DNA of 21,461 nucleotides. Origin: Candidatus Glassbacteria bacterium RIFCSPLOWO2_12_FULL_58_11. Its GTDB lineage: Bacteria > Gemmatimonadota > Glassbacteria > GWA2-58-10. The notes beneath the pieces were generated by a model. The model saw only the letters and a program-made list of their open reading frames with translations. It ran no database searches and was not told the origin of the DNA. The stretch is from assembly GCA_001780825.1 (NCBI GenBank), contig MFIX01000203.1, positions 1-21,461 on the forward strand, written 5' to 3'. How positions within the stretch are numbered: the stretch's first letter is position 1; the number at the start of each line of letters is the position of its first letter. Positions 1-5,627 of this stretch are shown piece by piece. A program made the translations under genes and the position numbers.

Positions 1-1
1 T

Positions 2-865
2 ATCATGGAGCGACAGATTGACCTGGCGGCGGACAACGGCCTCGCCTTCTTCGCTTTCTGCTGGTACTGGCATGACAACGGCCGGGCGATTAACAGGCAG
101 GCAATCGCTGGAAACCCCTTGCACACCAGCCTGGAGTTGTTCCTGAAAGCGCGGAACAACCAGCGGCTAAAGTTTTGTCTGCTGGTGGCTAACCACGAGG
201 GCTTCGAGATCGAGGGAACGGAGCACTGGAAGCAGGCGGCGGATTTCTGGATGCCCTATCTGAAGCACACCCAGGCCCTGACTGTCGGCGGTAAACCGCT
301 GCTGATCATTTTCAGCCCCAAAGGCGGGGATAAGGCGGGCTTTGACTACCTTCAGGAGGCGGCGCGCAAAGCCGGGCTGCCCGGAGTGGCGATTGCCGGC
401 TGCGGCGGCGGCGAGCTGTCGGCCGGTTACACGCACAGAACCCTTTATAATGTGGTCCCGGGGTATGTGTCCGGCTCCGAGCGGCATACCTATGCCGAGC
501 TGATCCAGGCCAGCGAGAAAGCCTGGGGCGGAACCGGCCAGCAGCCTTATATCCCGGTGCTCACCGGCGGTTGGGACAAGCGGCCCTGGGAGGGACCGTC
601 GGGCCTCCACCAGGCGGAGGGCTGGTACTATCCGGATCGCACACCGGAGCAGTTCGCGGGGTTCCTGCGCGATGCAATTGCCTGGATGGACAAAAACCCC
701 GATCAGACAACGCAGGAAAGGATTCTCCTCATCTATGCCTGGAACGAGTTCGGCGAAGGCGGATACATTGCGCCGACAAAGGGCGATCCGGACGGCTTGT
801 TCCTGAAGGCGCTACGCTCGGTCGTGCTGCCGGATGACTCGAGCCGTCGGGAAGGGATGAAATGA
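2..865 (+). CDS. WbsX-like / GH99-like domain protein, C-terminal part (5' end outside window)
   Basis: The frame is open to the left edge, so the first visible Met is probably internal and the N-terminus is missing. The visible 286 residues resemble the WbsX family (GH99-like TIM barrel). An early FAFCWYWHDNG stretch matches the family's 'GFCYYHYWF' strand. A middle strand ends in KPLLIIFSP. Near the C-terminus YAWNEFGEGGYIAP matches the family's conserved 'aWNEW.EG.yLEP' motif, whose acidic residues are expected to be functional. Family members occur in O-antigen clusters and polysaccharide-degradation loci, and GH99 proper contains endo-mannosidases and endo-mannanases, so a glycan-active role is likely. 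The substrate cannot be read from this sequence. The stop is followed by an independent promoter for perR. Confidence 0.75.
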   Translation: MMERQIDLAADNGLAFFAFCWYWHDNGRAINRQAIAGNPLHTSLELFLKARNNQRLKFCLLVANHEGFEIEGTEHWKQAADFWMPYLKHTQALTVGGKPLLIIFSPKGGDKAGFDYLQEAARKAGLPGVAIAGCGGGELSAGYTHRTLYNVVPGYVSGSERHTYAELIQASEKAWGGTGQQPYIPVLTGGWDKRPWEGPSGLHQAEGWYYPDRTPEQFAGFLRDAIAWMDKNPDQTTQERILLIYAWNEFGEGGYIAPTKGDPDGLFLKALRSVVLPDDSSRREGMK

Positions 866-874
866 GAAAAGGCC

Positions 875-903
875 TTGATCTTTTGAATTTTACTTTATAT
901 AAT
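875..903 (+). promoter_or_regulatory. Sigma70-type promoter of perR
   Basis: A -35-like TTGATC (875-880) and a perfect TATAAT -10 (898-903) are separated by exactly 17 bp. Transcription would begin near 910, about 40 nt before the perR start codon and at the edge of the operator-like palindrome at 914-928. Confidence 0.6.
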
Positions 904-913
904 CAATAGCAGA

Positions 914-928
914 TAAGAATTATTCTTG
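914..928 (+). promoter_or_regulatory. Per/Fur-box-like operator at perR
   Basis: The site TAAGAATTATTCTTG contains a perfect 6-1-6 inverted repeat (AAGAAT-T-ATTCTT, 915-927). It resembles the Bacillus Per box TTATAATTATTATAA. It starts about ten bases downstream of the -10 box, where a bound repressor would block initiation. The first 11 bases recur exactly at 1441-1451 upstream of the Dps-like gene. Autoregulation is inferred from position and sequence. Confidence 0.6.
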
Positions 929-950
929 ACTGGGATAAAAGAAAGCCGGT

Positions 951-1400
951 ATGGAAAAGAATGCAGCGGAGCAGGATTTGCGGCTTGAGGCCTTTGTCCG
1001 GGCCAGCCGGAATGCTGGCATCAAGCTGACCCATCAGCGCCTGGAAATCTTCCGGGAGATCGCCGCTTCCAGCGAGCACCCGGATGTGGATACGGTATTC
1101 CGGAAGGTGCGGGGACGCATCCCGACTCTCGCCCTGGATACGGTTTACCGGACTTTCGCGGTCCTGGAGCGGGAAAAGGTTCTGGCCCGGGTTTCCCTGT
1201 TCTCGGACAAGGCCCGCTTCGATCCCAACACCGAGCCGCACCACCATTTTGTCTGTACCAAGTGCGGCCTGGTGCGGGATTTCTACAGCGGGCAGACAGA
1301 AGATTTCAGAATTCCCGAGTCTGTGAAATCCTGGGGGGCGGTCGATGCGGTCTATATCGAGCTGAGAGGTATCTGCCGGGCCTGCGGCGGGAATCTTTAA
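951..1400 (+). CDS. perR: PerR-type peroxide-sensing repressor (Fur family)
   Basis: A 149-residue Fur-family repressor with an N-terminal winged helix (about residues 12-85; LTHQR and DTVYRT motifs) and a C-terminal dimerisation/metal domain. It aligns with B. subtilis PerR at a constant offset of six residues. The five regulatory-metal ligands are present as H43, D91, H97, H99 and D110, and the structural zinc cysteines as C102, C105, C142 and C145. Asp at the D110 position (PerR Asp104) is a PerR hallmark; Fur usually has Glu there. In this family, iron-catalysed oxidation of the His ligands releases DNA and derepresses peroxide-defence genes. The ribosome-binding site before this ATG is weak (AGAAAG-like), but the start agrees with family length. 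The next gene, for a Dps-like ferritin, is the likely target. Confidence 0.88.
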   Translation: MEKNAAEQDLRLEAFVRASRNAGIKLTHQRLEIFREIAASSEHPDVDTVFRKVRGRIPTLALDTVYRTFAVLEREKVLARVSLFSDKARFDPNTEPHHHFVCTKCGLVRDFYSGQTEDFRIPESVKSWGAVDAVYIELRGICRACGGNL

Positions 1401-1436
1401 CGCTGCATCTTATGCCGGCGTCTTTTTTTTTCATTA

Positions 1437-1466
1437 TTGGTAAGAATTATTATTAGATAGTAATAT
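1437..1466 (+). promoter_or_regulatory. Predicted promoter of the Dps-like gene with embedded Per-box-like site
   Basis: A -35-like TTGGTA (1437-1442) and a -10-like TAATAT (1461-1466) are 18 bp apart. The spacer holds TAAGAATTATTATTA (1441-1455), a 7-1-7 near-palindrome with one mismatched pair that closely matches the Per-box consensus. A repressor bound there would occlude RNA polymerase. The implied leader to the start codon at 1635 is about 160 nt. The operator match is stronger than the promoter match. Confidence 0.5.
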
Positions 1467-1593
1467 TTACGATCAAAGTCAGAGAAGCGCCCTGATCCAG
1501 CATTACTTGACCAAGGAGGCGAACAACGGGAAAAACTGTTTTGCCCGGGTGGACCGGGTAATTGGTGATGTATTCTTGACTTTTTCACTATCT

Positions 1594-1613
1594 CCGCCGG
1601 TTTTGGCCGGCGG
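1594..1613 (+). promoter_or_regulatory. Leader hairpin just upstream of the Dps-like gene's ribosome-binding site
   Basis: CCGCCGG (1594-1600) and CCGGCGG (1607-1613) form a perfect 7-bp stem with a TTTTGG loop. It ends 11 nt before the AGGAGG Shine-Dalgarno at 1625-1630. No T-run follows, so it is not a terminator. It may stabilise the mRNA or its 5' end, but this is only structural inference. Confidence 0.4.
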
Positions 1614-1634
1614 ACCTAACCACTAGGAGGAGAG

Positions 1635-2192
1635 ATGAGTCTGGTATCGAGGCAAATGGTCGAAAAGGCCGGAGTCAACGTGGATGAGCTGGTTGAGTTG
1701 CTGGTGCGCAATGCAGCCGCCGAACTGACCACTTTCTACTATTACACGATCCTGCGCGTGAACCTGATCGGCATGGAAGGGGAAGGCCTGAAGCTGATTA
1801 CCGAGGATGCGCGCATCGAAGACCGCAACCATTTCGAGGCCCTGGTGCCGAGAATCTACGAGCTGGGCGGCAAGCTTCCGGATGACATGAAAAAGTTCCA
1901 CGACTGCTCGGCCTGTCCGCCGGCCAACCTGCCCAAGGACCCGACGGATGTCAAAGCCATCCTTAAAATTCTGTTGAAAGCCGAGCAGTGCGCGGTGCGC
2001 GGCTACACGCATATCTGCAACATTACTTTCGGCAAGGACCACCGGACCTACGACCTGGCCCTGGCGATCCTGCACGAGGAGATCGAGCACGAGGCCTGGT
2101 TCGCTGAATTCCTGGCCCAGGGTCCGTCGGGCCATTTCGCCCGTAACACTGTCGGCGAATCGCCCTTTGTCTCCAAGTTCCTGCATCCCTAA
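1635..2192 (+). CDS. Dps-like ferritin (DPSL / thioferritin type)
   Basis: A 185-residue ferritin-like four-helix protein resembling the Dps-like (DPSL) group known from archaea and anaerobic bacteria. Candidate diiron ligands lie in AAEL (E30), EDRNHFE (E62-E68, with H66), KAEQ (E117) and HEEIEHE (E149, H152). Cysteines at 91 and 94 (CSAC) and 119 are candidates for the cysteine pair typical of DPSL 'thioferritins', which lies near the metal site. Such proteins form 12-subunit cages that use hydrogen peroxide to oxidise and store iron, limiting Fenton damage. A strong AGGAGG lies 4 nt before the ATG. The PerR gene immediately upstream and a Per-box-like site in the leader region point to peroxide induction. 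Rubrerythrin is less likely because no rubredoxin domain is present. Confidence 0.82.
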   Translation: MSLVSRQMVEKAGVNVDELVELLVRNAAAELTTFYYYTILRVNLIGMEGEGLKLITEDARIEDRNHFEALVPRIYELGGKLPDDMKKFHDCSACPPANLPKDPTDVKAILKILLKAEQCAVRGYTHICNITFGKDHRTYDLALAILHEEIEHEAWFAEFLAQGPSGHFARNTVGESPFVSKFLHP

Positions 2193-2238
2193 ATGCGTGA
2201 TGCAGAATTTGCTTTAAGGTTAATTATTACCAGACACC

Positions 2239-2261
2239 GGGGCGGGTTTAAAACCCGCCCC
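2239..2261. repeat. REP-like palindrome A
   Basis: A perfect 11-1-11 palindrome (arm GGGGCGGGTTT), extended by TAC to give a CCCCTAC edge at 2258-2264. It belongs to the GTAGGGGC/GCCCCTAC palindrome set scattered between genes in this window. It may also fold as a hairpin downstream of the Dps-like gene, but no T-run follows. Confidence 0.6.
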
Positions 2262-2364
2262 TACAAATGCTTACGTTATTTATGTTCTAATGTCCTAATT
2301 AAGCATCTAGCGAGGCAATCCTTGAATGTTAATGATTCGACTCGCTAATTTACCTATGCGCTTT

Positions 2365-2404
2365 CCCCGGGGGAGCGGCTCCGGCTGTCTTCCCCCGGGG
2401 GAGC
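2365..2404 (+). repeat. GC-rich hairpin with overlapping direct repeat before the cytochrome b5-like gene
   Basis: CCCCGGGGGA (2365-2374) pairs with TCCCCCGGGG (2391-2400) around a 16-nt loop. CCCCGGGGGAGC also occurs as a direct repeat at 2365-2376 and 2393-2404. It sits about 35 nt before the next start codon. It could end transcription from the ferritin gene or act in the mRNA leader. There is no clear T-run. Confidence 0.4.
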
Positions 2405-2437
2405 CATCTTTCAAAGACAAATTTCGCGCGGGAAATA

Positions 2438-2674
2438 ATGAAAGTTTTTACCCTAGCCGAGCTAGCCCGGAATGACGGGAAGGAGGGGAGACCGGCATAT
2501 TTCGCTTATAAGGGGCTGGTCTATGATGTCAGCGGCAGCTTTCTCTGGAACGATGGGAACCACCTCGGCCTTCACCGGGCCGGCGGCGACCTGACCGGGA
2601 AGCTGGAAGAGGCTCCTCACGGAGAGGAGTTTTTGCGGGATTTCCCCACTGTCGGTATTCTGGACAAATCATAA
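2438..2674 (+). CDS. Small cytochrome b5-like heme-binding domain protein
   Basis: A 78-residue stand-alone cytochrome b5-like (heme/steroid-binding) domain. It starts with the family's 'F(T/S)L.EL' strand, followed by AYKGLVYDVSGSFLW, then HRAGGDLTGKLEEAPHG. The candidate axial heme ligands are H46 (GLHRAG) and H61 (APHG). The length is normal for the bacterial/archaeal 'predicted heme/steroid binding protein' group. No signal peptide or membrane segment is visible, so it is probably cytoplasmic. The electron-transfer partner is unknown. Only a weak GCGCGGGAAA-type ribosome-binding site precedes the ATG. It follows the peroxide-response genes but is separated from them by 245 bp holding two hairpins. 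Confidence 0.8.
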   Translation: MKVFTLAELARNDGKEGRPAYFAYKGLVYDVSGSFLWNDGNHLGLHRAGGDLTGKLEEAPHGEEFLRDFPTVGILDKS

Positions 2675-2712
2675 CCGTCTTGCAGGCAATCGCTATAATG
2701 AGGCCCCGCAAT

Positions 2713-2734
2713 CTGCCGGCCCGCAAGCGGGCAG
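2713..2734. terminator. Weak hairpin between convergent genes
   Basis: GCCCG and CGGGC (2719-2723 and 2728-2732) form a 5-bp stem with a tetraloop, and flanking CTGCC/GGCAG (2713-2717 and 2730-2734) offers an alternative pairing. It lies between the convergent ends of the cytochrome b5-like gene and the ACT-domain gene. There is no proper T-run, so any terminator role is weak. Confidence 0.25.
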
Positions 2735-2759
2735 TATTCTCTCCGCTTCAGCACTTCCC

Positions 2760-3191
2760 TCACAAACCGCAAACTTCCTCGCTGGAAAGCAACCGGACAC
2801 CCTTCTGCTGCAGAATCCCCACAGCGCGGTCGAGTTCCTCAACGCGGAAGATCACGATTGCCGAGGCGGCCCGCTTTTCCACAAACGCGTAGAGGTACTC
2901 GACATTGAGCTGGCTGTCCCGCAATATTTTCAACACGCTCGCCAGGCCTCCCGGCTGGTCCGGCACCTCGACCGCGATAACCTCGGTGAAGCGGAGAGTA
3001 AATCCGGCCTCGTGCAATATCCGGAACGCCTCCTCGGGATGGTTGACTATCAGGCGCAGGATCCCGAAATCGCTGGTATCCGCAAGTGAGAGGGCCCGGA
3101 TATTGATCCCTCCGGCCCCCAGCAACTCGGCCACCTCATCCAGGCGACCGGCGCGGTTTTCCAGAAAAATACTGAGCTGTTTGACTCGCAT
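2760..3191 (-). CDS. Tandem ACT-domain protein
   Basis: A 143-residue protein made of two ACT domains. The first covers about residues 1-66 (QLSIFLENRAGRLDEVAELL, then INIRALSLADTSDFGILR). The second covers about residues 68-140 (VPDQPGGLASVLKIL, then NVEYLYAF). ACT domains bind amino acids, and this family is commonly found beside indolepyruvate oxidoreductase and phenylacetate-CoA ligase genes, so sensing of an aromatic amino acid is likely. A GTG three codons upstream (3198-3200) is possible. The ATG at 3189-3191 is preferred because AGGGAG lies 8 nt before it and family members begin 'M(K/R)VKQLS'. It lies downstream of the paaK and amidohydrolase genes on the same strand. Confidence 0.85.
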   Translation of the reverse strand: MRVKQLSIFLENRAGRLDEVAELLGAGGINIRALSLADTSDFGILRLIVNHPEEAFRILHEAGFTLRFTEVIAVEVPDQPGGLASVLKILRDSQLNVEYLYAFVEKRAASAIVIFRVEELDRAVGILQQKGVRLLSSEEVCGL

Positions 3192-3230
3192 TGGCTTCAC
3201 TCCCTGAATGAACTATCTCGCGGCAAGCCT

Positions 3231-3281
3231 GGGCGGGGTGTGTAAGACGGGTAACCCCGATAAAATCGGGGTCGCCCCTAC
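3231..3281. repeat. REP-like palindrome B
   Basis: An inner perfect stem (CCCCGAT/ATCGGGG, 3255-3261 and 3265-3271, AAA loop) lies inside an outer GGGCG/CGCCC pairing (3231-3235 and 3273-3277). It ends in CCCCTAC (3275-3281), the edge shared with palindromes A, D and G. It occupies the gap between the ACT-domain and amidohydrolase genes. Confidence 0.5.
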
Positions 3282-3352
3282 ATTTAGACTATCCACTTGC
3301 CTCGGGGAATTCTCTTCGATTAAATACCTATCTTGCGGCCATTCCTGTCCGC

Positions 3353-4156
3353 TCATGGTGACTCGAGCTCCGGCAGGAGCCGGATCGCATTGCCATTAAA
3401 CAGTTTCTCCTCCAGCTCGGCTCCCAGGCCGAGGCGCAGGACGTTCTCCACCTCGGTTTTCTGGTCGAGCCAAGGGCTGTCTGTGCCGAAAAATACCTTG
3501 TCCGGGCCGTGCCTTACGATCAGCGAGCGGATGCGCTCATCGCTGATTTCGCCGAAACTGAATGAGGTGTCCATGTACACCGGCCGGCCCAGCAGGCAGC
3601 GCTCGAATTCATCCCACATGCGGTAGCCCCCCAGGTGCGAGGCGAATATCTTGATCCCCGGAAGCTGGTCCAAAAGCCAGGCCAGTTGGGATGGCGCTCC
3701 GCCCCAGGGCGGGTTATAAGACAGGTCCTGGCCGGCATGGAACACCAGCAGCAGGCCGGAGTCCCGCAGGGCGGCGAAAAAAGGCAGGTACTCCGGCTCA
3801 TCGGCCCTGAAATTCTGGTACTCCGGGTGCAGTTTCACCGCCTTGAATCCGAGGGCGATCACCTCCTTTATATCCCCGGCCCAGACCGGCGACTTCGGGT
3901 GGAGCGCCCCGGCGATGACCAGCCGCGGCTCCGCGACCGAGGCGCTGAAACGGTTGACCGAGCTTACTTTTTCCGGATTGGTGGCCACCGGCAGCACCAG
4001 AGCGCTTTCGATCCCGGCCCGGTCCATCGAGCGCAGCAGCCCGGCCCGGGTGCCATCGGTAAAGGCCCGGCAGCCCGAGGAGGCTTCCATCCTGGGGATC
4101 GCCCTCCCGGCAAGTTCGTCCGGGAAAAAATGGCAGTGAAAATCGATAATCCGCAT
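3353..4156 (-). CDS. Amidohydrolase-family metal-dependent hydrolase (cytoplasmic)
   Basis: A 267-residue TIM-barrel hydrolase of the amidohydrolase-2 type. The N-terminal HxH is H7/H9 in IIDFHCHFFPDE. Later barrel motifs are AVKLHPEYQNF, LLVFHAGQD, IFASHLGG and the C-terminal VFFGTDSPW, whose Asp is the usual metal/catalytic residue. Length is typical and no signal peptide is seen. Family members hydrolyse or decarboxylate ring compounds and lactones; the substrate here is unknown. The ATG overlaps the paaK stop by one base (TGATG), so translation is probably coupled and the gene was part of the ior/paaK operon. A role in aromatic-acid metabolism is inferred from this context only. Confidence 0.8.
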   Translation of the reverse strand: MRIIDFHCHFFPDELAGRAIPRMEASSGCRAFTDGTRAGLLRSMDRAGIESALVLPVATNPEKVSSVNRFSASVAEPRLVIAGALHPKSPVWAGDIKEVIALGFKAVKLHPEYQNFRADEPEYLPFFAALRDSGLLLVFHAGQDLSYNPPWGGAPSQLAWLLDQLPGIKIFASHLGGYRMWDEFERCLLGRPVYMDTSFSFGEISDERIRSLIVRHGPDKVFFGTDSPWLDQKTEVENVLRLGLGAELEEKLFNGNAIRLLPELESP

Positions 4157-4872
4157 CAGTGGGTTTCCCCCCGGCCGGGCCGCTCGTCGATCACCCGCTT
4201 GGCCTTGCCCTCGCTGCGGGCCAGGGTGCGCGGCTCGACCAGCTTGACCCGGGTGCCAATCCCCAGCACGGACTCAATTTCATTCTTGATCCGGCGCTGT
4301 AGGGTCTCGAGCTGCTTGATCTCATCGCTGAAAAAGCGCTCCAGCACCTCGACCTGAACCTCGAGCGTGTCCAGCGAGCCCTCTTTGTGGACAATGAGCT
4401 GGTAGTGCGGCTCGGCCTCCTCGATCCCCATCAGCACGCTCTCGATCTGCGAGGGGAAAACGTTCACTCTCCGGATTATCAGCATATCATCTGTGCGGCC
4501 GGAAATCCGGGCCATCCGGACCTGGGTCCTGCCGCAGGCGCAGGGCTCCGGATTCAGACTGGTGACATCCCGGGTCCGGTAGCGGATCAGCGGGAAAGCC
4601 TCCTTGGTGATCGAGGTCAGCACCAGCTCGCCTTTCTCTCCAGGGCCGAGCACCTCGCCGGTGGCCGGATCGATGATTTCAGGGATGAAATGGTCCTCGA
4701 ATACATGCAACCCGTTTTTCTCCAGGCATTCCGCGGCCACTCCCGGACCGATTATCTCGGACAGTCCGTAGATATCGAGCGCATCGATGTTCATCTTCTC
4801 CTCGATCGATTTCCTCAACTCATCGCTCCAGGGCTCGGCGCCGAAAATCCCCACTTTGAGCGGCAGCTTGCG
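4156..4872 (-). pseudogene. paaK: paaK (phenylacetate-CoA ligase) 3' fragment, N-terminal half lost
   Basis: About 238 codons match the C-terminal part of phenylacetate-CoA ligase, an AMP-forming enzyme that is normally about 430 residues. Visible motifs are KVGIFGAEPWSDEL, DIYGLSEIIGPG (the conserved 'YG.(S/T)E' adenylation motif), GELVLTSITKEAFPLIRYRTRD, CACGRTQ and ISGRTDDMLIIRRVNVFP. The N-terminal half, with the phosphate-binding loop, is absent. Directly upstream, near 4866-4874, the sequence switches to an iorA 5' fragment in another frame. A GTG at 4852-4854 could start a 232-residue product, but it would lack essential N-terminal regions. The fragment is coupled at its stop to the amidohydrolase gene. 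It is either a real deletion remnant or an assembly artefact. Confidence 0.8.
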
Positions 4873-5273
4873 AAACGGGCATAGTTGCGGTTATCCTGCT
4901 CGTTCTGCGAGGAGTGCAGGCCCGGGTCATCGGCGGTGACCAGCACCAGCCCGCCCCGGATACCCGTGTAGGCCAGGGTCTTCAGCGGGTCGGCGGCCAC
5001 GTTCAGGCCCACGTGTTTCATGGTCACCAGCGACCGCACCCCGGCCAGCGAGACCCCGGCCGCGGTCTCCAGGGCCACTTTCTCATTGGGCGCCCACTCG
5101 CAGTGTACGCCGCTGTACCCGGTCAGGGTTTCCAGGATCTCCGTGCTGGGTGTCCCCGGATAGCCGGTGGCGAACCGCACACCGCTCTCCCAGGCGGCGC
5201 GGGCGACAGCCTCGTTGCCGCTCAGCAGGACTCGCGGGCTTGTTTCACTTTCCAGGTTCAGATTGGTGGCCAT
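4870..5273 (-). pseudogene. iorA: iorA (indolepyruvate:ferredoxin oxidoreductase alpha) 5' fragment
   Basis: About 135 codons match the N-terminus of IorA, normally around 600 residues. Motifs include LLSGNEAVARAAWE, GYPGTPSTEI, EWAPNEKVALE, MKHVGLNVAADP and DPGLHSSQNEQDNRNYARFA. IorA with IorB oxidatively decarboxylates arylpyruvates to aryl-CoA thioesters with reduction of ferredoxin. After YARFA the family similarity stops abruptly. The reading frame continues about 17 codons into antisense-of-frame paaK sequence and ends at 4815. The C-terminal TPP-binding and ferredoxin-like parts are missing, so no active enzyme is expected. The start ATG has only a weak AAGAG ribosome-binding site. Confidence 0.8.
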
Positions 5274-5300
5274 AATTAGCTCTTGTAAGAAAAAGCGTTT

Positions 5301-5335
5301 CGCCCGGCCCGGGACAGACCGAATCTACCCGGGCG
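5301..5335 (-). promoter_or_regulatory. GC-rich hairpin in the iorA leader
   Basis: CGCCCGG (5301-5307) pairs with CCGGGCG (5329-5335) around a 21-nt loop. On the minus strand it lies about 28 nt before the iorA start and is followed by AAACGCTTTTTC. It could be a leader attenuator, but the T-run is displaced from the stem. Function is unproven. Confidence 0.3.
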
Positions 5336-5441
5336 GCTTAAGAGACAGTGCGGATCGGCCGGAATTTCAGGAAAATTTCGATCGGGGCTGCAGGGTATGA
5401 GCGATTGCTGAGGGTTTGCCCGGCGCCGGGTCAGTTTGGGA

Positions 5442-5470
5442 ATTTAAGGCGCCTGTCCCGAGCTTGTCAA
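5442..5470 (-). promoter_or_regulatory. Sigma70-type promoter candidate for iorA
   Basis: On the minus strand a perfect TTGACA (5470-5465) is followed after 17 bp by TTAAAT (5447-5442), four of six matches to the -10 consensus. Transcription would begin near 5435, giving a leader of about 160 nt that includes the 5301-5335 hairpin. Confidence 0.45.
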
Positions 5471-5538
5471 TATGCTCAGGCCTGGATATCGATCACGTTC
5501 CCCGGTATCGGCATTATCAGACAACCCATCAGAAAAAA

Positions 5539-5567
5539 TTGACAAGCGCCTGGAGCGATGTTAATTA
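5539..5567 (+). promoter_or_regulatory. Candidate promoter of trpB2
   Basis: A perfect TTGACA (5539-5544) lies 95 nt before the trpB2 start. The -10 region 17 bp later is only a weak TAATTA, so the call rests mainly on the -35. The rest of the 354-bp divergent gap to iorA shows no convincing gene or known riboswitch. Confidence 0.35.
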
Positions 5568-5627
5568 TGGACACTCGCTCGGCTCTTTCGCTCCTTTCCC
5601 GCTATGTCATCCAATGGAGATTGACTG

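Noticed and set aside
1576..1600. A second promoter for the Dps-like gene based on TTGACT at 1576
   Set aside because: The -10 position falls in the GC-rich leader hairpin and has no TATAAT-like sequence.
2216..2230. A third Per-box-like site (TTAATTATTAC) before the cytochrome b5-like gene
   Set aside because: The half-sites do not pair well, it lacks the TAAGAAT half, and no promoter surrounds it.
4815..4869. Treating the iorA fragment as a real 152-residue fusion protein
   Set aside because: The last ~17 residues come from paaK sequence read in the wrong frame and have no family similarity.
5280..5627. A T-box or other riboswitch before trpB2
   Set aside because: I looked for T-box and common riboswitch signatures and found none; only promoter-like elements and one iorA-side hairpin can be supported.
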